Part shown: one piece after another, positions 42,741 through 51,253 of the stretch | Numbering within the stretch: the first letter of the stretch is position 1 | How the letters are laid out: each line of letters opens with the position of its first letter | Assembly: GCA_964563395.1 (NCBI GenBank) | Contig: CAZLWK010000001.1 | Location: 62,001-126,000, forward strand | From: JBEVOS01 sp964563395 | Lineage (GTDB): Bacteria; Pseudomonadota; Alphaproteobacteria; Caulobacterales; Aquidulcibacteraceae | Direction of reading: 5' to 3' | Length of the DNA: 64,000 nucleotides | Notes under the pieces: model-generated | Seen by the model: only the letters and a program-made list of their open reading frames with translations | Told to the model about the DNA's origin: nothing | Databases searched by the model: none | Translations under genes and position numbers: made by a program

Positions 42741-42769
42741 TTGCTAGCCGAAGGACGCCCTTGGCGCAA
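42741..42769 (-). promoter_or_regulatory. Candidate leuA promoter
   Basis: On the minus strand TTGCGC (42769-42764), a 17-base spacer, TAGCAA (42746-42741). The leader ATG starts 9 bases after the -10 element. The -35 sits next to the stop of the upstream TVP38-like gene. Confidence 0.4.
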
Positions 42770-42772
42770 CCG

Positions 42773-43504
42773 TCAGGGTTGATCGCCTTCAAGGCGTCGG
42801 ACCAGTCGGCGGACGCCGAAAACGATGGCGAACCAGATCAGAATGGCCGCAAGGCCCGCCAGCAGCGCCGCGCCCAGCTTGCCTTCCAGCGCATCGAGGA
42901 TGCCGTCGCCCGCGAAGGCGACGATCGCGGTCTTCGGCAGAACCCCCAGCGCGAGGCCCCCCAAGAAGCTCAGAAAGCCGACGCCCGCCGCCGCCATGCC
43001 CATGTTCACCACGATGAACGGCGCGGACGGGACGAACCGGATCACGAAGCTGGCGAGGAAGCCGTTCTTGCCCATGAAGCGGGTGAAGCGCCCGCCCGTG
43101 GCGCCGGCATAGCGGGCCAAAATCTGCTGGCCGCCGACTTTGCCGAGCAGAAACGTCACCGCGCCCGAAACGATGGTGGCGATCCAGCTCCACCAGAAGC
43201 CGACCTCGGGCCCGAAGGCGACCACACAGGCCGCGATCAGGACAAATTGGGGGGCGCCGACGAAGGCGGCCAGCGTGAAGGCGATGATGGCGGCCGGCAG
43301 GCCCCAATGCGCCCGTTCCGCTCCGCCCAGCCAGCGTTCGACCCAGGCGGCGATCTCTTCGCCGTAGAACAGGCGTCCGACAACCAGCATCGCCGCGACC
43401 ACCGCGAACAGCGCGAAGGTGACGATGAGGGCCCGGAGCGCGCGGGCGTCCATGTTGGTGATGAAGTCGGCGACCTTGGCGAGGAGAGACTTAGGCGCGC
43501 CCAT
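42773..43504 (-). CDS. TVP38/TMEM64 (VTT/DedA-like) membrane protein
   Basis: A 243-residue protein with about six membrane helices and the VTT-domain core: FVGAPQFVLIAACVVAFGP, a glycine-rich SGAVTFLLGKVGG, FLASFVIRFVPSAPFIVVN and GVLPKTAIVAFAGDG. Relatives in the DedA superfamily act as lipid scramblases or flippases or in membrane homeostasis; the exact role is unknown. It lies upstream of leuA on the same strand with a leuA promoter candidate between them. Confidence 0.9.
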   Translation of the reverse strand: MGAPKSLLAKVADFITNMDARALRALIVTFALFAVVAAMLVVGRLFYGEEIAAWVERWLGGAERAHWGLPAAIIAFTLAAFVGAPQFVLIAACVVAFGPEVGFWWSWIATIVSGAVTFLLGKVGGQQILARYAGATGGRFTRFMGKNGFLASFVIRFVPSAPFIVVNMGMAAAGVGFLSFLGGLALGVLPKTAIVAFAGDGILDALEGKLGAALLAGLAAILIWFAIVFGVRRLVRRLEGDQP

Positions 43505-43537
43505 GGCGAGCGCGTCTGACGCCTAGGCGCTTCCGGG

Positions 43538-43939
43538 TCAAGCCGGGGCGAGCTTGCGGCCGCGGCGGCGCTTGGCGCCCGCCGGCCGCGCGGCCTCGGG
43601 GATGGCGACGTCGTTCATGCGCGGCTTGAGGTCTCGGATGAGATCCTCCTCCATCTCACGCCGATCGGCCTCTTCCGCGATCGGACCGAGCGCCTGGCGC
43701 TCGGTCGCTCCGTAATACCAATACGCTCTGCCCCACTTTTCATGGCCGAGCAGGCGCGAGCGCAGATCGGCCGCCTTGCCGACATAGAGCGGCTCCAGGA
43801 AAAACACCCAGCGCCGGCGCACGAAGACGTAGAGCCCGGGCACGCCCTCCGGCGGCAGCCCGCGCTTGGTCAGAACCGTTTTGAAGCGGTAGCGTTTGCC
43901 GCTTTTTCCGCGCCAGGAATGCCGGCCGAACAGAAACAT
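43538..43939 (-). CDS. GIY-YIG-domain protein
   Basis: A 133-residue protein with a GIY-YIG nuclease-like core: GLYVFVRRRWVFFLEPLYVGKA (in part) gives the GxY...YVG signature, followed by DLRSRLLGHEKWGRA and a late EEDLIRDLKPRMN with the metal glutamate and the terminal asparagine. The C-terminus is basic (GAKRRRGRKL). Such stand-alone proteins may be structure-specific nucleases; the substrate is not known. The start at 43939 has GGAGGAA upstream. It is divergent from proS. Confidence 0.75.
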   Translation of the reverse strand: MFLFGRHSWRGKSGKRYRFKTVLTKRGLPPEGVPGLYVFVRRRWVFFLEPLYVGKAADLRSRLLGHEKWGRAYWYYGATERQALGPIAEEADRREMEEDLIRDLKPRMNDVAIPEAARPAGAKRRRGRKLAPA

Positions 43940-44047
43940 GGGCGATTCCTCCAATGCCCGCAGGCTCGCCCCCCTTCGTAAACAGCGTGTTAACCGCTGG
44001 CGGGTCCGCGCGGGGCGGTCTATCTCAGCCCGCCCGGAGCCGAGCTG

Positions 44048-45586
44048 ATGAATTTCCACGCCCTCAAGGTCACACGCGCCGAGAATTTTCCTGAATGGTA
44101 TCAGGCCGTCTGCCGCGAGGCCGATCTGGCCGAACCCTCGCCGACGCGCGGCTCCATGATCATGAAGCCCTGGGGATACGGCCTCTGGGAGCAGGTGCAG
44201 CGCGATCTGGACCGGCGCATCAAGGAGACCGGGCACGAGAATTATTATTTCCCCCTGCTCATTCCGATGAGCTTCATCGCCAAGGAAGCCGAGCACGTGG
44301 AAGGGTTCGCCAAGGAAATGGCGGTCGTCACCCACCACAGGCTGAAAAGCATAGACGGCAAGCTGCAGCCGGACCCCGGCGCGGCGTTGGAAGAGCCCTA
44401 CATCGTCCGCCCGACCTCGGAGACGATCATCGGCGACGCCATGAGCCGTTGGATCAAATCCTATCGCGACCTGCCTCTGCTCACCAATCAATGGGCCAAT
44501 GTGATGCGCTGGGAGATGCGCACGCGCCTGTTTTTGCGCACCGCTGAATTCCTGTGGCAGGAGGGCCATACCGCCCACGCCGACCGCGAGGACGCGATGG
44601 CCGAGACGTTGCGTATGCTCGAGGTCTATCGCGCCTTCGCCGAGGACGCCGCGGCCATGCCCGTCATGGTCGGCGAAAAGCCCGCGAATGAACGCTTCCC
44701 GGGCGCGGACAATACCTTCTCCATCGAAGCCATGATGCAGGACGGCAAGGCGCTGCAGGCCGCCACCTCGCACTATCTGGGCACGCATTTCGCCGAGGCG
44801 CAGAACATCCGCTATCAGGACAAGTCCGGCGCGCTGCAGCTCTGCCACACCACGTCCTGGGGCATGTCCACGCGGATGATCGGCGGCATCATCATGACGC
44901 ATGGCGACGATGACGGCCTGAGAACGCCGCCGGCCATCGCGCCGCGCCAGGTGGTGATCGTGCCGATGCTGCGCGACAAGCCCGAAGACGCCGACCTTAT
45001 CGCCTATTGTCAGGAACTGGCGCACGCGTTGAACGCTCAACACGCCTTCGGCGAGCGCTTGCGCGCGCATGTCGACATGAAGCATGGACGTCCGGCCGAG
45101 AAGCGCTGGGATTGGGTGCGGCGCGGCGCGCCGGTGATCTGCGAAATCGGCCCGCGCGACGCCGCCAATGGACAGGTGACGTATCTGCGCCGCGATCTGC
45201 TGCGCGACGGCGAGAAGGTGAAATCGCACACCAAAGCGCGCGACGAATTCGTCCATGAAATCGGCGCGCTCCTTGCGTCGATTCAGGAAACGCTCCGCGC
45301 GGCGGCGCAGGCGCGGCTCGACGGCAATATCCGAACCGACATCAATTCCCTCGACGAACTCGCCGAATATTTCGGGGCGGACGAGGAGAGCGGCGGCTTC
45401 AAGGGTTGGGTGCGCGCGCCGTGGTCGCGTCCCGGCGGCGCGGCGCTCGATGCGATCGACGAAAAGCTGAAACGGTTGAAGCTCACCTTGCGCAATGCGC
45501 CGCTCGCCCAGCCGGCTTCCTTCGGTCCGTGCCTTTTTTCCGGCGCCCCGGCGGTGGAAGAGATCATCATCTCCCGGGCCTATTGA
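44048..45586 (+). CDS. proS: Prolyl-tRNA synthetase, archaeal/eukaryotic-like class
   Basis: A 512-residue class II synthetase that charges tRNA-Pro. The N-terminus (KPWGYGLWEQVQRDLDRRIK, ENYYFPLLIP) and the GTHFAEAQNIRYQDKSG and TTSWGMSTRMIGG segments are those of the archaeal/eukaryotic-like ProRS, as is the C-terminal domain ending in an aromatic tyrosine (IISRAY). It lacks the editing insertion of the E. coli enzyme and does not resemble the usual short alphaproteobacterial ProRS (about 440 residues). GGAG lies before the ATG. It is followed by lolC after 10 bases. Confidence 0.93.
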   Translation: MNFHALKVTRAENFPEWYQAVCREADLAEPSPTRGSMIMKPWGYGLWEQVQRDLDRRIKETGHENYYFPLLIPMSFIAKEAEHVEGFAKEMAVVTHHRLKSIDGKLQPDPGAALEEPYIVRPTSETIIGDAMSRWIKSYRDLPLLTNQWANVMRWEMRTRLFLRTAEFLWQEGHTAHADREDAMAETLRMLEVYRAFAEDAAAMPVMVGEKPANERFPGADNTFSIEAMMQDGKALQAATSHYLGTHFAEAQNIRYQDKSGALQLCHTTSWGMSTRMIGGIIMTHGDDDGLRTPPAIAPRQVVIVPMLRDKPEDADLIAYCQELAHALNAQHAFGERLRAHVDMKHGRPAEKRWDWVRRGAPVICEIGPRDAANGQVTYLRRDLLRDGEKVKSHTKARDEFVHEIGALLASIQETLRAAAQARLDGNIRTDINSLDELAEYFGADEESGGFKGWVRAPWSRPGGAALDAIDEKLKRLKLTLRNAPLAQPASFGPCLFSGAPAVEEIIISRAY

Positions 45587-45596
45587 GGTGAGCGAC

Positions 45597-46904
45597 ATGG
45601 CGGCCGACAGCGCCACCCATATGCAGAGCGCGCCCATGTCCGCTCAATCGGCGCCGCCCTTCGGCTTGTTCGAGCGCGCGCTCGCGGGCCGCTATTTGCG
45701 GGCCAAGCGCGCGCATGGCGGCGTCGCCATGATTTCGATTATCTCCTTCATCGGCATCATGCTCGCCGTGGCCGTGCTCATCATCACGATGAGCGTGATG
45801 AACGGATTTCGCGAAACGCTTTTGTCGCGCATCCTCGGCGTGAACGGGCATGTCTATGTCGATGTGGTCGGCTATCCGGCGGGCGAGCGCGCGCGCCTGG
45901 CGCAAGCGGCTTCGACCGTTCCAGGCGTACTTTCGGTCGCGCCCCTGATCGATGAGCAGGCGCTCGCCACCGCCGACGGCGCCGCCGCCGGCGTCTATGT
46001 GCGCGGCATCGCCAAGGGCGACCTCGAGCGGCTGACGATGGTTTCCGGCAGCATCCAAGGCTCGCTCGACGGATTCGAGGGTGTGGAGGAGCCGACCATC
46101 ATTGTCGGCGAGCGCTTGGCGCGCCGCCTGCGCGTGATCGAAGGCATGCCGGTGCAGATCGTCTCGCCGCAAGGCGCGCCCACGCCCTTCGGCATGAGCC
46201 CCCGCGCCAAGACATTCATCGTCGGCGGGGTGTTCAGCGTCGGCATGGCGGAATACGATTCCGCGCTCATCTACATGCCGATCGAGCAGGCGCAGATCCT
46301 GTTCTCGCGCGGCGAGGCGGCCGACAGGCTGGAATTGCGCATCCAAAATCCGGACGCGACGCTGCCCATCATGATCGAATTGCGCCAGAAGCTCGGGCCC
46401 GATGTCACCATCTTCGATTGGCGCGCTGAAAACCAAAGCCTGGAAGGCGCCCTCGTGGTGGAGCGCAACGTGATGCGCCTTATTCTGATGATGATCGTGG
46501 CCATCGCGGCGCTCAACATCGCCTCCGGTCTCGTCATGCTGGTGAAGAACAAGAGCCGCGACATCGCCATCTTGCGCACCATGGGCGCGACGCAAGGCGC
46601 GATCCTGCGCGTCTTCTTCATGGCCGGCGCCGCGATCGGGGTTTTGGGCACGTTCGGCGGCATCCTGCTGGGCGTGGGCTTTTGCACCTTCATCAATCCG
46701 ATCCAGGACGGCATTCAGGCGCTCACCGGCTTCGATCTCTTTCCGGGCGACGTCTATTCGTTGGAGCAATTGCCGGCGAAGGTGGAATGGGGCGAAGTGT
46801 TCACGGTCGCCGGGTTCGCGCTTCTGATGTCGTTCGTCGCCACGCTGCCGATGGCGTGGCGCGCCTCGCGCCTCGATCCGGTTGAGGCGCTGCGCTATGA
46901 ATAA
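45597..46904 (+). CDS. lolC: Lipoprotein-releasing ABC transporter permease (LolC/LolE family)
   Basis: A 435-residue permease with the LolCE layout: an N-terminal helix (MISIISFIGIMLAVAVLIITMSVMNGF in part), a large periplasmic domain, and three C-terminal helices (IVAIAALNIASGLVMLVKNK, RTMGATQGAILRVFFMAGAAIG and a last one). Only one permease gene is present, so it probably works as a homodimer with LolD, releasing lipoproteins to LolA. The ATG at 45597 has GAGGTG upstream; it overlaps lolD by 8 bases. Confidence 0.93.
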   Translation: MAADSATHMQSAPMSAQSAPPFGLFERALAGRYLRAKRAHGGVAMISIISFIGIMLAVAVLIITMSVMNGFRETLLSRILGVNGHVYVDVVGYPAGERARLAQAASTVPGVLSVAPLIDEQALATADGAAAGVYVRGIAKGDLERLTMVSGSIQGSLDGFEGVEEPTIIVGERLARRLRVIEGMPVQIVSPQGAPTPFGMSPRAKTFIVGGVFSVGMAEYDSALIYMPIEQAQILFSRGEAADRLELRIQNPDATLPIMIELRQKLGPDVTIFDWRAENQSLEGALVVERNVMRLILMMIVAIAALNIASGLVMLVKNKSRDIAILRTMGATQGAILRVFFMAGAAIGVLGTFGGILLGVGFCTFINPIQDGIQALTGFDLFPGDVYSLEQLPAKVEWGEVFTVAGFALLMSFVATLPMAWRASRLDPVEALRYE

Positions 46905-47580
46905 TCCCGTGCTGGAATTGCGCGCCCTGAGCCGCACGTTCAAATCCGGCGACACCAATCTCACCGTCCTCGACCGGGTCGATCTCAGCATCGACGCGGG
47001 CGAAATCGTCGGTCTCATTGGCCCGTCCGGCTCGGGCAAATCCTCGCTTCTGCATGCGGCCGGCCTGTTGGAGCGGCCCTCCGGCGGGGAGGTGTTCATT
47101 CTCGGTCGATCCGCCTGGACGCTCGAGGACGACGCGCGCACCGCGCTGCGCCGTGCGACCATCGGCTACGTCTATCAATTTCATCTGCTGCTCGCCGAGT
47201 TTGACGCGCTCGACAATGTCGCCCTGCCGATGCTGATCGCGGGGCGCGCGCGTGCGGACGCGCGGCGCGAGGCGGAGCGCCTTCTGGTGCTGATGGGGCT
47301 GCAGGAGAGATTGCGCCATCAACCGGCGCAATTGTCGGGCGGCGAACAACAGCGCGTGGCCATCGCCCGCGCGCTCGCCAACAAGCCGGCGCTTATCCTT
47401 GCCGACGAGCCGACCGGCAATCTCGATCCCGATACGTCCGGCGCGGTGTTCAAGGCGCTGTCCGATCTCACCCGCAGCGAGGGGGCCGCCGCCCTCATCG
47501 CCACGCACAACCGCGATCTCACCCAATACATGGACCGGGTCGTCGCCCTCGATCACCACAAGCTCGTCCGGGTGAAATAG
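46897..47580 (+). CDS. lolD: Lipoprotein-releasing ABC transporter ATPase
   Basis: A 227-residue ABC ATPase with Walker A GPSGSGKSS, the signature LSGGEQQRVAIARAL, Walker B LILADEPTGNLD and a switch histidine in IATHNRDL. It energises LolC. The pairing with lolC and the place before dnaE are conserved in alphaproteobacteria. Confidence 0.96.
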   Translation: MNNPVLELRALSRTFKSGDTNLTVLDRVDLSIDAGEIVGLIGPSGSGKSSLLHAAGLLERPSGGEVFILGRSAWTLEDDARTALRRATIGYVYQFHLLLAEFDALDNVALPMLIAGRARADARREAERLLVLMGLQERLRHQPAQLSGGEQQRVAIARALANKPALILADEPTGNLDPDTSGAVFKALSDLTRSEGAAALIATHNRDLTQYMDRVVALDHHKLVRVK

Positions 47581-47604
47581 GAGGGCGCCGCGCGCGAGCC
47601 TTGG

Positions 47605-47633
47605 TTGACGTTCCACATGGAACAAAATAAGAA
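47605..47633 (+). promoter_or_regulatory. Promoter of dnaE
   Basis: TTGACG (47605-47610), a 17-base spacer, TAAGAA (47628-47633). The region is AT-rich against its surroundings. Its -10 overlaps a LexA-type box. Confidence 0.5.
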
Positions 47634-47634
47634 C
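47620..47634 (+). promoter_or_regulatory. LexA-type box GAAC-N7-GAAC over the dnaE promoter
   Basis: GAAC (47620-47623), AAAATAA, GAAC (47631-47634): an exact match to the direct-repeat SOS box of alphaproteobacteria, with the usual AT-rich spacer. It covers the -10 element, an effective place for repression. Confidence 0.6.
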
Positions 47635-47685
47635 ATACCCGAATCGCGGTCCTATGCGCGCGGCTCGAAAAGAGCGGAGAAAGCG

Positions 47686-50600
47686 ATGAGCGGTTTCATT
47701 CATTTGCGTGCGCGCTCGGCGTACTCGCTGCTGCAGAGCGCGCTGCACGTGAAGGATCTGGCGAAGCTGTGCGCCAAGCACGACATGCCGGCGCTGGCGC
47801 TGTGCGATTCCAACAATCTGTTCGGGGCGCTCGAATTCTCCGACAAGTTCGCCGAGAGCGGCCTGCAGCCGATCATGGGCCTCGCGCTCGACGTACGCGG
47901 CGAGGGGGGCCTCGCCGGAGAGGTCGCGCTCTTGGCGCAGAGCGCGGAGGGCTATGCCAACCTCATGCGCCTCTCCACCGCCGCGTTTCTCGATACGCCC
48001 ACCAATGCCGAGCCGCACGTTTCGACCGAACTTCTGAAGCGACACGCGCAGGGGCTTTTGCTGCTGACGGGCGGCACGGAAAGTCCGCTCGCGCATTTTC
48101 TTCACACCGATCGGGACGACGCCGCGCGCGCGCTGCTGCGCGACTGGGCCGAGGCGTTCGATGGCAGGCTCTATGTCGAATTGATGCGGCACGGCGAACG
48201 CGTCGAGGCGGCGGTGGAGGAGCGCCTCGTCGATCTCGCCTATGAATTGTCGCTACCGCTGGTGGCGACGAACGACATCCGCTTTCGCGGGCGGGCCGAT
48301 CACAAGGCGCACGACGCGCTTATGTGCATCGCCGCGTCGTCCTATCTGGGCGCGGAGGATCGCCCGCGCGTCAGCGAGGAGCATTTCTTCAAGTCCGCCG
48401 CGGAAATGCGCGCGCTGTTCGACGATCTGCCCGAGGCGATCCAGTCCACGGTGGAAATCGCCCAGCGCTGCTCCTTCCGCACCGAGAAGCGCAAGCCGAT
48501 CCTGCCGCGTTTCACAAGCGCCGAAGGGCGCGACGAACCGGCCGAGTTGCGGGCCCAAGCGGAGGAGGGCCTGCGCAAGCGCTTGGCGGAAGTGACTCCA
48601 GCCGCGCCGCCAGAGGCCTATTCGGAGCGTCTCGAGTACGAATTGCGCATCATCACGCAGATGGGCTTTCCCGGTTACTTCTTGATCGTGGCGGACTTCA
48701 TCCAATGGGCGAAGGCGCAGAAGATTCCAGTTGGGCCGGGGCGGGGATCCGGCGCGGGCTCGCTGGTGGCTTGGGCGCTCACGATCACCGATCTCGATCC
48801 GATCCGGTTCGGCCTTCTGTTCGAGCGCTTTCTCAATCCTGAACGCGTGTCGATGCCGGACTTCGACGTCGATTTCTGCCAGGATCGACGGGGCGAGGTG
48901 ATCGATTACGTGCGCGCGAAATATGGCGAGGAGCGCGTGGCGCAGATCATCACGTTCGGCACGCTGCAGGCGCGGGCCGTGCTGCGCGATGTCGGGCGCG
49001 TGATGCAGCTTCCCTTCGGCCAGGTCGATCGCTTGGCCAAGCTGGTGCCGGCCAATCCGGCCAATCCGGTGACGCTCGAGCAAGCGATCGAGATCGAGCC
49101 CAAGCTCAAGCAGCACGCCGAGCAAGAGCCGGAGGTCGCAGAGCTCCTGGAGATCGCGCGTGCGCTCGAAGGCTTGCACCGCAACGCCTCCACGCACGCG
49201 GCCGGCGTCGTCATCGGCGACCGCCCGCTGGTCGATCTGGTGGGGCTCTATCGCGATCCGCGATCGGACATTCCGGCCACGCAATTCAACATGAAATGGG
49301 TCGAGGCGGCGGGCCTCGTGAAGTTCGATTTCCTGGGCCTGAAAACGCTCACCGTGCTGGATCGCGCGGTCAAGTTCATCGCTCAGCGTGGCGTGGCGAT
49401 CGATCTCGGCGCCATCCCGCTCGACGATGTGAAGACCTATGAAATGCTCGCACGCGGCGAGACGGTGGGCGTGTTCCAGGTGGAAAGCCAAGGCATGCGC
49501 CGCGCGCTCGTCGATATGCGTCCCGACCGCTTCGAGGATTTGATCGTGCTGGTGGCGCTCTATCGCCCGGGCCCAATGGCGAACATACCCACCTATTGCG
49601 CGCGCAAGCTCGGCCGCGAAACCGATTGGGGCTACCTCCATCCCGCTCTGGAGCCCATTCTTTCGCCGACGTTCGGCATCATCACCTATCAAGAGCAGGT
49701 GATGCAGATCGCGCGCGATCTGGCCGGCTATTCGTTCGGGGAAGCCGATCTCCTGCGCCGCGCCATGGGCAAGAAAATCCGCGCGGAAATGGAAAAGCAG
49801 CGCGTGCGCTTTCTATCGGGCGCCACGGAGCGCGGCATCGCGCCTGAGACCGCCGAGGCGATTTTCGATGCGTGCGCCAAGTTCGCCGATTACGGATTCA
49901 ATAAATCCCACTCGGCGCCTTACGCGCTGCTGACCTATCAAACGGCCTATTTGAAGGCCAATTTCCCGGTCGAATTCTTCGCGGCCTCGATGAGCCTCGA
50001 CGCGGCCAATACCGACAAGCTCGCCGCGTTCCGTCAGGATGCGCGGCGCATGGGCGTGGATGTGCGCCCGCCCGACATCAACGCCAGCGCGGCCGATTTC
50101 ACCGTCGAGGAGGGCGCGGTGCGCTATGCGCTCGGCGCGGTGCGCAATGTCGGCATGGCGGCGATGGAGATCCTCGTCACTGAACGGGCGCGCGGCGGGC
50201 GATTCAAGGATTTGTTCGATTTCGCCGAGCGCATCGACCCCAAGGCGATCAACAAGCGCCAATTGGAAAACCTCGCCAAGGCGGGCGCGTTCGACGGTAT
50301 CGAGCCGGAGCGCGCGCGCGTTTTCGCTGCGTGCGAGACATTGGTCGCCTATGCCCAGCGCGCCGCCGAGGAGCGCCAGAGCGCGCAAACCTCGCTGTTC
50401 GGCGCGGGCGAGCCGAGCGTGCGGCCGGTGCTGCCGAAGGCGGCGGTCTGGTCGGCGCAGGATCGGCTCGATTTCGAGCGCGAGAGCGTCGGCTTTTATC
50501 TCTCCGGCCATCCGCTTTCGTCGTTCTTCGCGGACGCGCCGCCGGGGCGCGTGGCCTCGTTCGCCGACATTTCGGAGGAGGGCGAGCACGAGGGCACGCG

Positions 50601-51087
50601 CACCTATGCGATGGCCGGCGTGCTGCGCGCGATCAAGTTTCGCCCGGCGCAATCGGGCGGCCAATTGGGGTTTGCCGCCTTTTCCGATCCGACCGGCGAG
50701 TTCGAGGTGATGATCATGCCGGAGCATATCGCTAGTGCGCGCGAGCGGCTGATCGTCGGCAAGGCGGCGGCGTTCCGCGCCCGCGCCCGCTGGCGCGATG
50801 CGGAATTGAAGCTCGCCGCGGACAATTTCGAGCCGGTGGAGGCGGCGGAGGCGCGCGTCGGCGGCGAGGAGCTGAAGATCATCCTGAAGGAAGGCGCGCC
50901 GCTGGACGCGCTCGCCGAGACCTTGCGCACGCTCGTGCCTGCTGGGGGTGAGACGCGGCCGCTGCGCCTTGTCCTGAAGCTGGCCGATGGGCGCGAGGTG
51001 GAGCTCAAGGCCAAGGGGCTTTATCCTGCGGGGCCAGCGGCGCGGGCCGCGATGAAGGCCGCGCGCGGGGTCGAACGGGTGCTTTAA
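47686..51087 (+). CDS. dnaE: DNA polymerase III alpha subunit (replicative)
   Basis: A 1133-residue family C polymerase. It has an N-terminal PHP domain (FIHLRARSAYSLLQSAL), the palm with GPGRGSGAGSLVAW and PDFDVDFCQDRR near residue 392 holding two catalytic aspartates, a third near VKFDFLGLKTL, a helix-hairpin-helix region, and C-terminal OB and tau-binding parts. Its start sequence and length are of replicative DnaE1, not the imuABC-linked DnaE2. ATG 47686 has GGAG upstream; an in-frame extension to 47605 would cross the promoter. SOS control is suggested by the LexA box. Confidence 0.95.
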   Translation: MSGFIHLRARSAYSLLQSALHVKDLAKLCAKHDMPALALCDSNNLFGALEFSDKFAESGLQPIMGLALDVRGEGGLAGEVALLAQSAEGYANLMRLSTAAFLDTPTNAEPHVSTELLKRHAQGLLLLTGGTESPLAHFLHTDRDDAARALLRDWAEAFDGRLYVELMRHGERVEAAVEERLVDLAYELSLPLVATNDIRFRGRADHKAHDALMCIAASSYLGAEDRPRVSEEHFFKSAAEMRALFDDLPEAIQSTVEIAQRCSFRTEKRKPILPRFTSAEGRDEPAELRAQAEEGLRKRLAEVTPAAPPEAYSERLEYELRIITQMGFPGYFLIVADFIQWAKAQKIPVGPGRGSGAGSLVAWALTITDLDPIRFGLLFERFLNPERVSMPDFDVDFCQDRRGEVIDYVRAKYGEERVAQIITFGTLQARAVLRDVGRVMQLPFGQVDRLAKLVPANPANPVTLEQAIEIEPKLKQHAEQEPEVAELLEIARALEGLHRNASTHAAGVVIGDRPLVDLVGLYRDPRSDIPATQFNMKWVEAAGLVKFDFLGLKTLTVLDRAVKFIAQRGVAIDLGAIPLDDVKTYEMLARGETVGVFQVESQGMRRALVDMRPDRFEDLIVLVALYRPGPMANIPTYCARKLGRETDWGYLHPALEPILSPTFGIITYQEQVMQIARDLAGYSFGEADLLRRAMGKKIRAEMEKQRVRFLSGATERGIAPETAEAIFDACAKFADYGFNKSHSAPYALLTYQTAYLKANFPVEFFAASMSLDAANTDKLAAFRQDARRMGVDVRPPDINASAADFTVEEGAVRYALGAVRNVGMAAMEILVTERARGGRFKDLFDFAERIDPKAINKRQLENLAKAGAFDGIEPERARVFAACETLVAYAQRAAEERQSAQTSLFGAGEPSVRPVLPKAAVWSAQDRLDFERESVGFYLSGHPLSSFFADAPPGRVASFADISEEGEHEGTRTYAMAGVLRAIKFRPAQSGGQLGFAAFSDPTGEFEVMIMPEHIASARERLIVGKAAAFRARARWRDAELKLAADNFEPVEAAEARVGGEELKIILKEGAPLDALAETLRTLVPAGGETRPLRLVLKLADGREVELKAKGLYPAGPAARAAMKAARGVERVL

Positions 51088-51106
51088 GGCGATCTTGCGC
51101 CCTGGC

Positions 51107-51135
51107 TTGCCCATTGGCGGGCAGGCGCTTATATC
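51107..51135 (+). promoter_or_regulatory. Candidate promoter of rpsB-tsf
   Basis: TTGCCC (51107-51112), a 17-base spacer, TATATC (51130-51135), in the 166-base gap after dnaE. It would give an rpsB leader of about 110 bases, long enough for S2-type autoregulation, though I cannot fold a specific element by eye. Confidence 0.45.
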
Positions 51136-51253
51136 CCCGCCCACTTCGCACGCGGGCGCGGCGGGGCGGTCAGATACGGGCCGCTTCTCCATCCGGTCTC
51201 CGGCTTCAGCCGGGGTCAGCCCGCGGCGGCAAACCGGTAAAGGATCAAGACAC

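Noticed and set aside
43940..45637. Long upstream extension of the GIY-YIG frame through proS
   Set aside because: The extension is antisense to proS; the ATG at 43939 has a strong GGAGGAA site and begins the recognisable domain.
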